The notes below the pieces were generated by a model that was not told where the DNA came from, did no database searches, and worked only from the letters and a program-made list of their open reading frames with translations. The position numbers were made by a program, and so were the translations under genes. This document shows positions 11,822-20,620 of a stretch of 44,701 nucleotides of DNA, piece after piece (the stretch's first letter is position 1; the number at the start of each line of letters is the position of its first letter). This DNA is from Bacteroidaceae bacterium (GTDB lineage Bacteria; Bacteroidota; Bacteroidia; Bacteroidales; Bacteroidaceae), in NCBI GenBank assembly GCA_024699495.1, contig JAILPK010000069.1, positions 1 to 44,701 of the forward strand, in the 5' to 3' direction.

Positions 11822-12146
11822 ATCCAAATATTTTAAGTGTTATTGTTCTCTGTTATATTTTTCTGTTTATGTATTTCCAATCGACTGCGAATGTTTGATA
11901 ATAGCCCCGCTGCTAATGGCCTTATATAATCTGCTACGGATGTCTTATGATATAATCTGCTGCTAACGGCTGTAATGCAATGACTTAGGCGACAGAGACT
12001 TCCGCATAACCTTTTCAGGATTTTTGTTAGCAGACTTTTTATAGCCTTGACATAACCTTTTGGGACTTAATATGTTCTAATTATAGCCTTCTAAGGCAGG
12101 GCTTCTTCAGCTGACAATCTTGCTGGCGATGGCGGATAGTCTGTAT
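11822..12146. other. Intergenic region between regulator and transporter, with short direct repeats
   Basis: No reading frame. Two pairs of direct repeats are seen: ATATAATCTGCT at 11924-11935 and 11950-11961, and CATAACCTTTT at 12005-12015 and 12051-12061. The promoter of the transporter-malQ-susB operon should lie here on the minus strand, but no clean TAnnTTTG box and no copy of the operator found at 13251 is visible. Confidence 0.6.
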
Positions 12147-13172
12147 CTATCTCGACGTTCCTCTCAGCATTAGGCGCGTCTTGACCACACGCTTTACCAC
12201 CTTGTCATTAGGGACGAGCTGGTTGACGTGGTCCATGAGGATACTTACAGCCTCGCGCCCCACTTTGTCACCGCGCTGTCCCACTGTGGTAAGCATTGGA
12301 TCGCAGGCCACGGCCCGCTCGCCGTCGGTAAAACCGCAGATGGATATATCGTCGGGGACACGGAAGCCTAAGCGTTTGGCTGTGTAGAGTATACCTATAG
12401 CGGTGTCGTCATTTACGGCAAAGAAGGCATCCGGACGGTTTTCGTCGGTAAGCAGTTTTGGGGTGAGATTCTCCGCATCCTTTCTATTGTCGCAGACGAA
12501 GACAAGGTTATTGTCTATCTGCAGCCCGTGTTGCAGGATGGCATCCCGGTAGCCGTTGTACCTGTTCTTGGATATCTGCAGACGCATGGTGGAGCCGAAG
12601 AATGCAATACGCCTGCATCCTGTGTCGAGCAGATGGGATACGGCCACGAACGCCCCCTGATAATCATCGACAACCACACGGTTGGTATTCAGACCTGTAC
12701 AGATACGGTCATAGAAGACCAGGGGAACACCCGCTTGCTGAAGTTGGAGAAAGTGGTCGTAACGCACGGTGTCTTTGGCCTGTGATACTATTACACCGCA
12801 GACTCTGTTTTTCAGAAATGTATTACATATTTGCACCTCGCGCTCGTAGCTCTCATTGCTTTGGGCAACCATAATGCGGTAGCCATATTTGCTGGCCTCG
12901 TCTTCAATGCCGCTGAGGATGGTGCTGAAATAATAATGTGCTATCTGCGGCAGAATAACTCCAATTATATGCAGTGGAGTCTGACGGCTGAGACGCAGCG
13001 AACCAGCTAGCTCATTAGGAGTGTAATTATGCTCGCGGGCATAGGCCAACACCCTCTCTCTCATCTCAGCACTGATGCGGCCGTTGCCTTTCAGAGCACG
13101 TGAAACAGTGGTGACGCTGACACCAAGTGCCTGCGCTATATCCTTCAGAGTAATGGCTGGACTAACGCTCAT
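12147..13172 (-). CDS. LacI-family transcriptional regulator of the starch locus
   Basis: A 341-residue regulator with an N-terminal helix-turn-helix (LKDIAQALGVSVTTVSRALK) and hinge helix (NELAGSLR), then a periplasmic-binding-protein-like sugar sensor domain from about residue 60 (IIGVILPQIAHYYFSTI). It should bind the operator at 13251-13270 and respond to a maltodextrin or related sugar; the effector is inferred from location. An upstream TTG at 13193 would add seven residues but overlaps the predicted promoter box (13191-13198), so ATG at 13172, preceded by AAAGAG, is chosen. Bacteroides thetaiotaomicron uses the unrelated membrane sensor SusR for its sus operon; LacI control is seen in other Bacteroidota alpha-glucan loci. 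It is divergent from susC. Confidence 0.92.
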   Translation of the reverse strand: MSVSPAITLKDIAQALGVSVTTVSRALKGNGRISAEMRERVLAYAREHNYTPNELAGSLRLSRQTPLHIIGVILPQIAHYYFSTILSGIEDEASKYGYRIMVAQSNESYEREVQICNTFLKNRVCGVIVSQAKDTVRYDHFLQLQQAGVPLVFYDRICTGLNTNRVVVDDYQGAFVAVSHLLDTGCRRIAFFGSTMRLQISKNRYNGYRDAILQHGLQIDNNLVFVCDNRKDAENLTPKLLTDENRPDAFFAVNDDTAIGILYTAKRLGFRVPDDISICGFTDGERAVACDPMLTTVGQRGDKVGREAVSILMDHVNQLVPNDKVVKRVVKTRLMLRGTSR

Positions 13173-13190
13173 CTGAATCTCTTTTGACCG

Positions 13191-13198
13191 CAAACTTA
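13191..13198 (-). promoter_or_regulatory. Candidate -7 box of the lacI-type gene
   Basis: On the minus strand this reads TAAGTTTG, an exact match to the Bacteroidota -7 consensus TAnnTTTG. It lies 18 bp upstream of the ATG at 13172, giving a very short leader. No good -33 TTTG is seen at the usual spacing. Confidence 0.5.
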
Positions 13199-13210
13199 CC
13201 TTTTTACACT

Positions 13211-13228
13211 TTCTTTAACGAGAAAGAA
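13211..13228. promoter_or_regulatory. Second CG-centred palindrome, possible operator
   Basis: TTCTTTAACGAGAAAGAA is an 18-bp palindrome with perfect arms TTCTTT/AAAGAA and a central CG, mismatched only at the two base pairs flanking the centre. It sits 12 bp upstream of the regulator -7 box, where a bound protein would touch the -33 region, so autoregulation is possible. The sequence is unlike the 13251 operator, so it may serve another protein. Confidence 0.4.
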
Positions 13229-13241
13229 CAAACGTAAAGTA

Positions 13242-13249
13242 TATTTTTG
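13242..13249 (+). promoter_or_regulatory. Candidate -7 box 1 for susC (next to operator)
   Basis: TATTTTTG fits TAnnTTTG. Its start point would fall inside the operator at 13251-13270, the classical arrangement for repression. The leader to the susC ATG would be about 135 nt. It competes with the candidate at 13324. Confidence 0.35.
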
Positions 13250-13250
13250 T

Positions 13251-13270
13251 TTGCGTAAACGTTTGCGCAA
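13251..13270. promoter_or_regulatory. LacI-family operator in the lacI-susC divergent region
   Basis: TTGCGTAAAC-GTTTGCGCAA is a 20-bp inverted repeat centred on CG, with a single mismatched position per arm (T in the left arm, G in the right). The AAACGTTT core is the hallmark of LacI/PurR/CcpA-type sites. It lies between the LacI-family gene and susC, making it the most likely binding site of that regulator. No second copy was found in front of the minus-strand operon. Confidence 0.8.
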
Positions 13271-13275
13271 CTAAA

Positions 13276-13303
13276 ATCATTGATTTGTGTCAATCATTGA
13301 TTA
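13276..13303. repeat. Two copies of the 11-bp palindrome AATCATTGATT
   Basis: AATCATTGATT occurs at 13276-13286 and 13293-13303, 17 bp apart start to start. Each copy is itself a palindrome around a central T. They lie between the LacI-type operator and the downstream candidate -7 box of susC, so they could bind a second regulator at the susC promoter. Confidence 0.6.
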
Positions 13304-13323
13304 CAATTTTTCACAGAGCATTG

Positions 13324-13331
13324 TAAATTTG
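13324..13331 (+). promoter_or_regulatory. Candidate -7 box 2 for susC
   Basis: TAAATTTG fits TAnnTTTG and would give a leader of about 50 nt before the susC ATG at 13390. No -33 TTTG stands at 19-21 bp; TTG at 13297-13299 is slightly too far. If this is the real promoter, the LacI-type operator lies about 60 bp upstream of it, an activator-like position. Confidence 0.45.
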
Positions 13332-13389
13332 CCATTGAGAATACATGTGAAAGCAAATCAACTATAACTAAACATCAAAATACTAAAGA

Positions 13390-16300
13390 ATGATGAAGCA
13401 GGAAAAAATAAGAATCCCTTTGCGTATTCTTGTCCTTGTTTGCGGACTCTTCCTTTCAGTTGGAGCCTTAGCTCAGATTACGGTAAACGGTAACGTCAAG
13501 GATGAATTCGGCGAACCGGTCATGGGTGCCGTAATTCGTGTCGTAGGCCAGCAGGGCGGTACAACGTCCAACATGGACGGCAACTTTTCGATTCAGGCCC
13601 CTAACGGAGCCAATCTGACCATTTCATTCATGGGCTTTCTAACAGTTACCGTAAAGGCAGCACCCAGAGTCAACGTCGTTATGCATGAAAACGCAAAGAT
13701 ATTGGAAGATGTAGTGGTAATTGGTTACGGAAAGGTGAAGAAGAATGACCTGACCGGAAGCGTGTCAGCCATGAAACCTGACGACATGTCGAAGGGTGTC
13801 ACCAACAACGCCACCGATATGCTGGTGGGTAAGATCGCTGGTGTAGATGTTGTAACATCCGGCGGTACGCCTGGCGCAGGAGCTCAGATCCGCATCCGCG
13901 GCGGCTCGTCACTGAATGCCACCAACGACCCTCTGTATGTTATTGACGGTCTGACCATAGACGGCAACACAGCCTCCGGCATGAGCAACATCTTAGCCAA
14001 CATCAACCCAAGTGATATTGAGACTTTTACTGTGCTGAAGGATGCTTCAGCCACGGCGATCTATGGTAGTCGGGCTTCAAACGGTGTCATCATAATCACC
14101 ACGAAGAAGGGTAAGCAGAACTCACGACCCAAGGTGTCCTACAACGGCGACGTCACAGTCTCCATGATTCAGAAGAAGTATGATGCACTCGATGCCCCCG
14201 CCTACCGTAGCCTGGTGTCCAGCATCGACGGACTGGACGCGACTGCATTGGGCTCAGCTGACACCGACTGGCAGGATCAGATCTTCCGCAATGCGCTATC
14301 TACAAACCACAGCATTTCCCTCAATGGAGGATTCAAGAACATGCCCTATAGGCTGAGTGTTGGATACAATGTTGCTAACGGTATTGTCAAGACCTCGCTC
14401 ATGCGGCGCACCAACGCCTCCTTGAACCTGGCTCCAAGTTTTTTGGACAAGCACCTGAATATCGGCATCACCGCAAAGTATATGCATGAACACGACCGCT
14501 ATGCAGATGCGGGAGGAGCCATCGGCGCTGCTCTGAGCATTGACCCGACACGCCCCGTCTATGACGACAGCGCAGTAGGGACCTTCTTCGGTGGGTTCTG
14601 GCAACCTTCGCAGAATGCCAGTTACAATGACCCGAATTGGATATATACAAGGAATCCCAACGCCCCGCAGAACCCTCTGGCTCTGCTCGAGAACCAGTCT
14701 ATATTAGCCAATTCCAATGACTTCATGGGTAACCTTGACGTGGAATACAAAATCCATGGTCTGGAGGATCTGACCATCCATGCCAGCATCGGCGGACAAT
14801 ATACAAAATCGAAACAGGACGATGTGAGTACGCCTCAGTCATTCGGCAACAACTACTACGGATGGGAGGGCGAAACGCACTATATGAAATGGTCGGCAAC
14901 GGCCAACGCCTATGCGCAGTATGCTCACAACTGGAACGAGAAGCATGATTTCAGCATCATGGCAGGTGCTGAAGAGAGCCGCTACCACCGCGAAGGATGG
15001 AATGCAGGTCAGGGCTGGGAACGTTACGCAGCCGACGGTACTCTGCTTGAGACTCCTGAACCGCACAACCCCAGCACACGTTCGCAGAGCGCCTGGGCAA
15101 CCCACAACCGTCTGGTTTCTTATTTCAGCCGTCTCAACTACACTCTGCTCGACAGATATATGCTTACGGCCACGTTCCGCGCCGACGGTTCTTCACGTTT
15201 CCCGAAGGGTGCCTCAAGTCGCTGGGGATACTTCCCATCGACAGCGTTGGCTTGGCGTATCAGCAACGAGAACTTCATGAAGAACGCCCACTGGCTTGAC
15301 GACCTCAAGCTGCGTCTCGGCTGGGGCCAGACAGGACAGCAGGGCATAGGTGAGGACTTCGCCTATCAGACTGTCTATACTGTAAGTAACGACTACGCCA
15401 TGTATCCCTTCGGCTCCACATATTATTATACGGCTCGTCCCTCGGCAGTCAACGAGAGCCTGAAATGGGAGACAACGACCACATGGAATGCTGGTATCGA
15501 CTTCTCAGCCAAAAACGGCCGTTTCGTTTGGAACATTGATGCCTATTACCGCAAGACTACAGACCTGCTGCAATACAAGACTATTTCTGTAGGGACGGCT
15601 CCTGCCAGCATCCTGCCTATGAATATCGGTTCGCTGAAGAACTATGGTGTTGAGTTCAATCTGGATGTCAAACCAGTAGTCACCAAGAATTTCACATGGG
15701 ACGTTCAGTACAACTTTGCCTGGAATCACAACGAAATCACGTCCTTGGCCGGCAGCACCGGTGATGAGGACTACCGCATTGTTACAGGAGAGACAATCAG
15801 CCGCGGTAACGCCACGAGCATCATGGCGCATCATGTAGGCAATCCTGCCAGTTCTTTCTGGGTGTATCAGCAGGTATATGACGCTGACGGCAATCCGCTG
15901 GAGGGCGTTTATGTCGATCGCAACGCTGACGGACAGATAAACGACAAAGACCGTTACTATTACAAAAAACCGGCGGCTGACGTCATCATGGGCCTGACTA
16001 CCAAATTCATATACAAGCGTTGGGACCTGAGCATGGCCTTCCATGCCTCGCTCGGCAACTACGTTTACTATAACTATCTTTCGGACAAGGGTAGCATAAG
16101 CGCTTCCGGTCTCTACTCCAACAGCGCCTTCACCAACACCTTCCCCGAGGCTGTTGCTCTGGGCTTCACCGGTGAGGGAACAGAGTACTACCTCTCTGAC
16201 TATTTCGTACGCAATGCCTCTTACCTGAAGTGTTCGAATATAACTCTCGGATATTCATTCCCGAAATGGGAGCGTAAGGGCAACACTATAATTGAAGGAG

Positions 16301-16443
16301 GACGCATCTTCTTTACGGCGCAGAACCCCTTCTTCATAACCAAGTACAAGGGTCTCGACCCCGAGGTATCCAGCGGCGTTGACAAGAACCCCTATCCGCG
16401 TCCTATGAGTTTCCAACTGGGCGTAAGTCTGACTTTTAACTGA
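13390..16443 (+). CDS. susC: SusC-family TonB-dependent outer-membrane transporter
   Basis: A 1017-residue outer-membrane beta-barrel importer that takes up malto-oligosaccharides with SusD as its lid, powered by TonB. Order: signal peptide to about residue 28 (ending GALAQ), carboxypeptidase-regulatory-like beta domain (ITVNGNVKDEFGEPVMGA), TonB-box region (LEDVVVIGYGKVKKNDLTGS), plug domain with IRIRGGSSLNATNDPLYVID, and a 22-strand barrel ending YPRPMSFQLGVSLTFN with a terminal aromatic residue typical of barrel proteins. Length matches the family. It is the first gene of the plus-strand operon; susD begins 8 bp after its stop. Starch specificity is inferred from the surrounding GH13, GH97 and GH77 genes. 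Confidence 0.96.
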   Translation: MMKQEKIRIPLRILVLVCGLFLSVGALAQITVNGNVKDEFGEPVMGAVIRVVGQQGGTTSNMDGNFSIQAPNGANLTISFMGFLTVTVKAAPRVNVVMHENAKILEDVVVIGYGKVKKNDLTGSVSAMKPDDMSKGVTNNATDMLVGKIAGVDVVTSGGTPGAGAQIRIRGGSSLNATNDPLYVIDGLTIDGNTASGMSNILANINPSDIETFTVLKDASATAIYGSRASNGVIIITTKKGKQNSRPKVSYNGDVTVSMIQKKYDALDAPAYRSLVSSIDGLDATALGSADTDWQDQIFRNALSTNHSISLNGGFKNMPYRLSVGYNVANGIVKTSLMRRTNASLNLAPSFLDKHLNIGITAKYMHEHDRYADAGGAIGAALSIDPTRPVYDDSAVGTFFGGFWQPSQNASYNDPNWIYTRNPNAPQNPLALLENQSILANSNDFMGNLDVEYKIHGLEDLTIHASIGGQYTKSKQDDVSTPQSFGNNYYGWEGETHYMKWSATANAYAQYAHNWNEKHDFSIMAGAEESRYHREGWNAGQGWERYAADGTLLETPEPHNPSTRSQSAWATHNRLVSYFSRLNYTLLDRYMLTATFRADGSSRFPKGASSRWGYFPSTALAWRISNENFMKNAHWLDDLKLRLGWGQTGQQGIGEDFAYQTVYTVSNDYAMYPFGSTYYYTARPSAVNESLKWETTTTWNAGIDFSAKNGRFVWNIDAYYRKTTDLLQYKTISVGTAPASILPMNIGSLKNYGVEFNLDVKPVVTKNFTWDVQYNFAWNHNEITSLAGSTGDEDYRIVTGETISRGNATSIMAHHVGNPASSFWVYQQVYDADGNPLEGVYVDRNADGQINDKDRYYYKKPAADVIMGLTTKFIYKRWDLSMAFHASLGNYVYYNYLSDKGSISASGLYSNSAFTNTFPEAVALGFTGEGTEYYLSDYFVRNASYLKCSNITLGYSFPKWERKGNTIIEGGRIFFTAQNPFFITKYKGLDPEVSSGVDKNPYPRPMSFQLGVSLTFN

Positions 16444-16451
16444 TTACTACT

Positions 16452-18293
16452 ATGAAAAAGATATTTAAGACTTTGTTTGTTGCGTTTGCAGCAGTAATGT
16501 TCACGTCCTGTTGGAACGATCTTGATATATCATCCATTGACCCTCAGTCCTCACCGACTTACGATGACATGCAGCTGCTTGCCAAAGCGTATGGCACGCT
16601 GGGCTTGACTGGACAGCAGGGACCGGCTGGTAAGGGAGATATCAGCAGCGACGAGGGTGAGAGCGGCTTCTACCGCACTACCTTCAATCTTGAGGTGCTC
16701 CCGACCGATGAGTGCAACTGGGCATGGCAGACCGATACTGACATTCCTCAGATTACAGGCATTTCATGGAGCTCTTCCTCTCAGCGCACCCAGTGGTGTT
16801 ATCAGCGTTTGGGCTTCGATATAGTTCTCTTCAACACCTATCTGAAGGAGACGGCCTCGCAGACAAGCCAGGATTATCAGTACTATCGGGCCGAGGTCCG
16901 TTTCCTGCGTGCTCTGCACTATTGGTATTTCCTCGACCTGTGGCACAAGGCTCCATTCAAGGATGAGAACGATGAGGCTGCAGCCCTGCCTGTCCCCAAG
17001 GAGGGCATCGACCTGTATAACTGGATTGACCAGGAACTTACGGCAATAGAAAGCGAGCTGGCTCCGGTCGGCACATTCTGCACATTGGACAACTTCGGAC
17101 GTGTAGATCAGGGCGCTGCATGGCTGCTCCACGCCCGTCTGGCTCTGAACTCGGAGATATATACTGACAACCAGGTCAATGACCTGGCTAAGGCCAAGAC
17201 CTATGCTACGAGACTGATAGACAGCGGCAAGTACAAACTGGCTGCCGCAGAGAAAGGTGGTTACAGCGGTTATGCCCAGCTCTTCATGGCCGACAACGAC
17301 GAGAACATGGAAGCCATTCAGGAGATAATCCTTCCGATACGTCAGGACGGGGTGCACACCAGATGCTACTCGGCTGCCAACTATCTGATTTCTTCCACAC
17401 GCATATCCGGAATGCCCTATGCCGGCACTTCCAACTGCTGGAGCTGCAATTACGCGCGTCCGGACCTCGTAGAAAAATTCTTCCCCAACGACGACATACC
17501 GATGGCGAAGGATGACGAGACAGCAATGAACACATACAAAAAACTGCACAAGATATTCTCCTTCAAGATTGAGAATGGAGACACTCTTTATCTGTTCAAG
17601 ACAACAGATGAAACAGAGGTGTTTGTGGTAGATAAAATTACACCGAGAACCGCCGACGGAACCTTGCTGACCGGAGAATATGTTGTCCGCGACTTTACTG
17701 AGTCAGAGCTGATTGCCTACGACGAGTATATGAAGGTCTCAACTAAGGATGTGCTGAAGGCTGCCGGAGACGACCGTGCTCTCTTCTATTCTGGTTTCGG
17801 CGGTGGAATACGCAAGATACGCACCGACAAACTGAATAATTTCCTTGACGGCATCTCTATAGTGAAATTCCAGAACTACCGTTCAGACGGCGCAGCCACC
17901 AAAGATGCCGAATGGCCGGATATGGATATTCCTCTGCTCCGCTTTGCCGAGGCTTATATGATCCGGGCCGAGGTGAACTTCAGAGACGGCAATACGGCTG
18001 AGGCTCTTACTGACATCAATGTCCTGCGAACCCGTGCCCATGCGCAACAGCTTTCTGAACTCACAGAGAGCGAACTGCTCGACGAGTGGTGCCGCGAGTT
18101 CTATATGGAGGGGCGCCGCCGCAGTGACTTGAATCGTTTCGGTCGCTTCGTTGGAGGCTCGTATATCTGGGCCTGGAAGGGTGGCGTGGCCAATGGCCAA
18201 AGCGTGGACAGCCATTTCCGCTTCTACCCGATCCCGCAGGATGACATCAATAACAACGAGAACCTGAGCGGCAGCCAGAATCCAGGCTATTAA
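16452..18293 (+). CDS. susD: SusD-family starch-binding outer-membrane lipoprotein
   Basis: A 613-residue surface lipoprotein that closes over the SusC barrel and binds the glycan. The lipobox is FTSC with the lipid cysteine at about residue 20. The sequence carries helical tetratricopeptide-like parts (YYRAEVRFLRALHYWYFLDLW is the family's first hallmark stretch; only its pattern is cited here) and the C-terminal RagB/SusD region (LRFAEAYMIRAEVNFRDG, EFYMEGRRRSDLNRFG, YPIPQDDINNNENL). It lies 8 bp after susC and 62 bp before the SusE-like gene. Family identity is certain; binding of starch rather than another glucan follows from context. Confidence 0.96.
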   Translation: MKKIFKTLFVAFAAVMFTSCWNDLDISSIDPQSSPTYDDMQLLAKAYGTLGLTGQQGPAGKGDISSDEGESGFYRTTFNLEVLPTDECNWAWQTDTDIPQITGISWSSSSQRTQWCYQRLGFDIVLFNTYLKETASQTSQDYQYYRAEVRFLRALHYWYFLDLWHKAPFKDENDEAAALPVPKEGIDLYNWIDQELTAIESELAPVGTFCTLDNFGRVDQGAAWLLHARLALNSEIYTDNQVNDLAKAKTYATRLIDSGKYKLAAAEKGGYSGYAQLFMADNDENMEAIQEIILPIRQDGVHTRCYSAANYLISSTRISGMPYAGTSNCWSCNYARPDLVEKFFPNDDIPMAKDDETAMNTYKKLHKIFSFKIENGDTLYLFKTTDETEVFVVDKITPRTADGTLLTGEYVVRDFTESELIAYDEYMKVSTKDVLKAAGDDRALFYSGFGGGIRKIRTDKLNNFLDGISIVKFQNYRSDGAATKDAEWPDMDIPLLRFAEAYMIRAEVNFRDGNTAEALTDINVLRTRAHAQQLSELTESELLDEWCREFYMEGRRRSDLNRFGRFVGGSYIWAWKGGVANGQSVDSHFRFYPIPQDDINNNENLSGSQNPGY

Positions 18294-18355
18294 TGCTAAC
18301 TGACGGATTCTGAACTCCGGCTCTTCGCCAAACAGATATAATAATTCATAATATT

Positions 18356-19543
18356 ATGGAAAAATATATGAAACATTTCAGTAGGGGCTGTCTCCTCTTT
18401 GCATTATGCCTGCTTAGCGCATCCTGCGAGAAGGATAATGACAGCAATCCCAATCTTAATACCGAGAACCTGCAGATGACTTTGCTCGAGTCTGAATATC
18501 CTACATCTTTAGTTGTTGATTTGTCACAGTCAGAGACAGTGAATCTGAAAGTGCAGGAACAACCCAATTACGGCTATCCTGCCGTAACCATATATTCTGT
18601 GCAGGTGTCTATCGATTCTACCTTCATGGATGTTTCTCCCTCAGAGGCTGACCCGGGAGTCAAATATGTAACCCTCTCAACGACCTATACATCTGCCTCT
18701 ATGAATGTAGATGCAATGGAGATGAACAACGCCATAATAAAGATGTATCAGTCGGCCCATAACGGGGCTGATCCTACCGGACAGAACCTCACTGCTTATA
18801 TCCGTGTGAAAGCAGAGGTCTATCGCACACAGGGCACCGAATGTTACTCTAATGTAATAAGAATGTCCAACCTGATCGTAGCCTATGTGGCTGCCGTGCC
18901 TAAGACGATCTTCCTCAGCGGAACGTCGGTGAAGGGCGGTAACGGTTCTAAGGAGTGGGCCCCTGTCTATGGAGCTCCAGGCAACTTCTATACCATGGCT
19001 TACTTCGGCGCCGGGGACACCTTCCTTTGGGGTGATAGCGAAGAAACGGGTTCTGGATACAGCCGCACATCGTCCATCGACGATCAGGCTGGTGCCGGCA
19101 TCACAGAGGCAGAGGACGGCAGTATCAAGGTGGGCAACGCCGGATGGTACGTCCTGCAGATGGCAACCGTCGTGGACAAAGCCAAGAATGCCCTCGTAAG
19201 TGACCTTACCGTCTATCCGGGACATGCATACATAATCGGTGCTACCACAGGCAACTGGGATGACAGCGATGCGGCTTCGGAAATGACCGCTCCTGCTGCT
19301 GCCGATGGAATCTGGGAGTCGCCCGCATTCACGGCGGGAGGCGAGTTGCGCGCCTACATCAAGGTGCCTGGACTCGATTGGTGGAAGACAGAATTCACCC
19401 TTTACAAGGGGAGCCTGTATTGGCGCGTTGTAGATATCCCGTCCAACTGGAACGATAATGTTGGTTCTGCCTACTCAGTGACCTGCAGCGAGGGTCAGAA
19501 GTTGTATGTCAACTTCGACGACCTGACGGGAGAAGTTAAGTGA
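18356..19543 (+). CDS. susE: SusE-like starch-binding surface lipoprotein
   Basis: A 395-residue lipoprotein with lipobox LSASC and the following residues EKDND, acidic as expected of the Bacteroidota surface-export signal. Residues about 35-180 match the SusE N-terminal immunoglobulin-like region (paired threonines and alternating beta pattern). Two starch-binding-like beta domains follow, at about 180-280 and 285-395, rich in Trp (GWYVLQ, GNWDDSD, DWWKTEF, LYWRVVDI). Such proteins hold starch at the surface beside SusCD and have no catalytic part. The N-terminus is almost the same as that of the next gene (MEKYMKHFSRGCLL versus MEKYIKYISGICLL), suggesting duplication. The gene is third in the operon. 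Confidence 0.85.
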   Translation: MEKYMKHFSRGCLLFALCLLSASCEKDNDSNPNLNTENLQMTLLESEYPTSLVVDLSQSETVNLKVQEQPNYGYPAVTIYSVQVSIDSTFMDVSPSEADPGVKYVTLSTTYTSASMNVDAMEMNNAIIKMYQSAHNGADPTGQNLTAYIRVKAEVYRTQGTECYSNVIRMSNLIVAYVAAVPKTIFLSGTSVKGGNGSKEWAPVYGAPGNFYTMAYFGAGDTFLWGDSEETGSGYSRTSSIDDQAGAGITEAEDGSIKVGNAGWYVLQMATVVDKAKNALVSDLTVYPGHAYIIGATTGNWDDSDAASEMTAPAAADGIWESPAFTAGGELRAYIKVPGLDWWKTEFTLYKGSLYWRVVDIPSNWNDNVGSAYSVTCSEGQKLYVNFDDLTGEVK

Positions 19544-19590
19544 TAGTTGACAGTTGATAATTGACAATTGACAATTGAATAATTGATAAA
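19544..19590. repeat. AATTGAC-type short tandem repeat between the SusE- and SusF-like genes
   Basis: The 57-bp spacer consists largely of degenerate TTGACAATTGA-type units (AGTTGACAGTTGATAATTG, then two AATTGAC units, then AATTGAATAATTG). It is low-complexity, begins at the stop codon of the upstream gene and ends just before the next start. No regulatory role can be shown. Confidence 0.7.
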
Positions 19591-19600
19591 TACTATGAAT

Positions 19601-20620
19601 ATGGAAAAGTATATAAAATATATCAGTGGTATCTGTCTTCTATGCGTACTCAGCGCCTCATGTAAGGGTGAGTACGACGACTGGGCACAACCTCAGCACA
19701 ACACACAGCAGCAGCCTGCCAACGTGCAGGTCTCTGTTGACGTGACGGCTCCTGCAGCCGTAATTGACATCGAGGCTTTGGGTGAGAACACCGACGTTCA
19801 GGTGTTCACACCTCAGCAGGTGGAAAGCAATGTCGAGGTGAAGTACGTAGTGACGTTGAGCGACGACAAGGGCAACAGCCAGGATTTTGATACGGATGCG
19901 AATGGATATATCAACCGTTCCGCTCTGGAAGAAACCATCGTGAAGTTCTTCGGCAAGAAACAGGAGGAGCGCTCCATGAATGCAGTGCTGACTGCTCTGT
20001 ATGAGCAGAACGGATCCATTATGAAAGTGGTCTCCGCTCCCTTCGTCGTGCGCGTGTTGCCTGCCGTTCCGGATATAAACTACTGGATTTACGGTAAACA
20101 GAACAACCGTGATGCCGAAAATAAGACTTTACCGTTGATTCCTATAACAAAGGTTGTGCAGACCGTCACCACCTACTTCTCCGGTTCTTTGGATACCAAA
20201 CTGTTTAGCGATGACTCCTTTGGAGAAGTGCCGTTCGGAGCATCAGCAGGAACCAATGTGAAAGCTTTGAGCGGAGAGTTTAAGGATGGTGGTGGCTATA
20301 TCTGCCCCTCTTCGTCCGGCTGGTATAAACTGACGTTCAACTTCGCCACCTACCAGTTCTCGTTCGAACGTCTCGCCAATCAGTCGCCCACGGAATACGC
20401 TTCTATCAGCGTGGGTGGCAAGGACATGACACAGGTGAAGACCTACAACGACGGATGGAAGAGCCATTGCTGGTACCTTTTGGATGTCACTTTAGCTGAG
20501 AGCACTCCGACGTTCACAGCTGCAGACCAGACCAACTGGCCCGGAAAGGCTGTGACTTCAGGAACATACGATGTCTATTTCAACGACATAACAGGTGAAT
20601 CACTATTCATCAAACACTGA
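19601..20620 (+). CDS. SusE/SusF-like surface lipoprotein (DUF5115-type N-terminus)
   Basis: A 339-residue lipoprotein, lipobox LSASC followed by KGEYDDWAQPQHN, a motif I associate with the DUF5115 group of SusE/SusF-like proteins. Residues about 35-155 form an immunoglobulin-like domain, about 160-260 a second beta domain (GGYICPSSSGWYKLTFNF), and the C-terminal 80 residues a starch-binding-like domain with Trp at KSHCWYLLD and TNWPGKAV. It probably works with the SusE-like protein as a surface starch-binding component. The start is uncertain: TTG at 19583 and ATG at 19595 are also in frame; ATG at 19601 is chosen because it aligns with the start of the SusE-like paralogue. It is the last gene before a 365-bp gap. 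Confidence 0.8.
   Translation: MEKYIKYISGICLLCVLSASCKGEYDDWAQPQHNTQQQPANVQVSVDVTAPAAVIDIEALGENTDVQVFTPQQVESNVEVKYVVTLSDDKGNSQDFDTDANGYINRSALEETIVKFFGKKQEERSMNAVLTALYEQNGSIMKVVSAPFVVRVLPAVPDINYWIYGKQNNRDAENKTLPLIPITKVVQTVTTYFSGSLDTKLFSDDSFGEVPFGASAGTNVKALSGEFKDGGGYICPSSSGWYKLTFNFATYQFSFERLANQSPTEYASISVGGKDMTQVKTYNDGWKSHCWYLLDVTLAESTPTFTAADQTNWPGKAVTSGTYDVYFNDITGESLFIKH

Noticed and set aside
13173..13193. TTG start of the LacI-family regulator
   Set aside because: It overlaps the candidate -7 box; ATG at 13172 has a purine-rich stretch at a suitable distance.
13242..13249. Firm assignment of a single susC promoter
   Set aside because: Two TAnnTTTG boxes exist and neither has a good -33 partner, so both are listed as candidates only.
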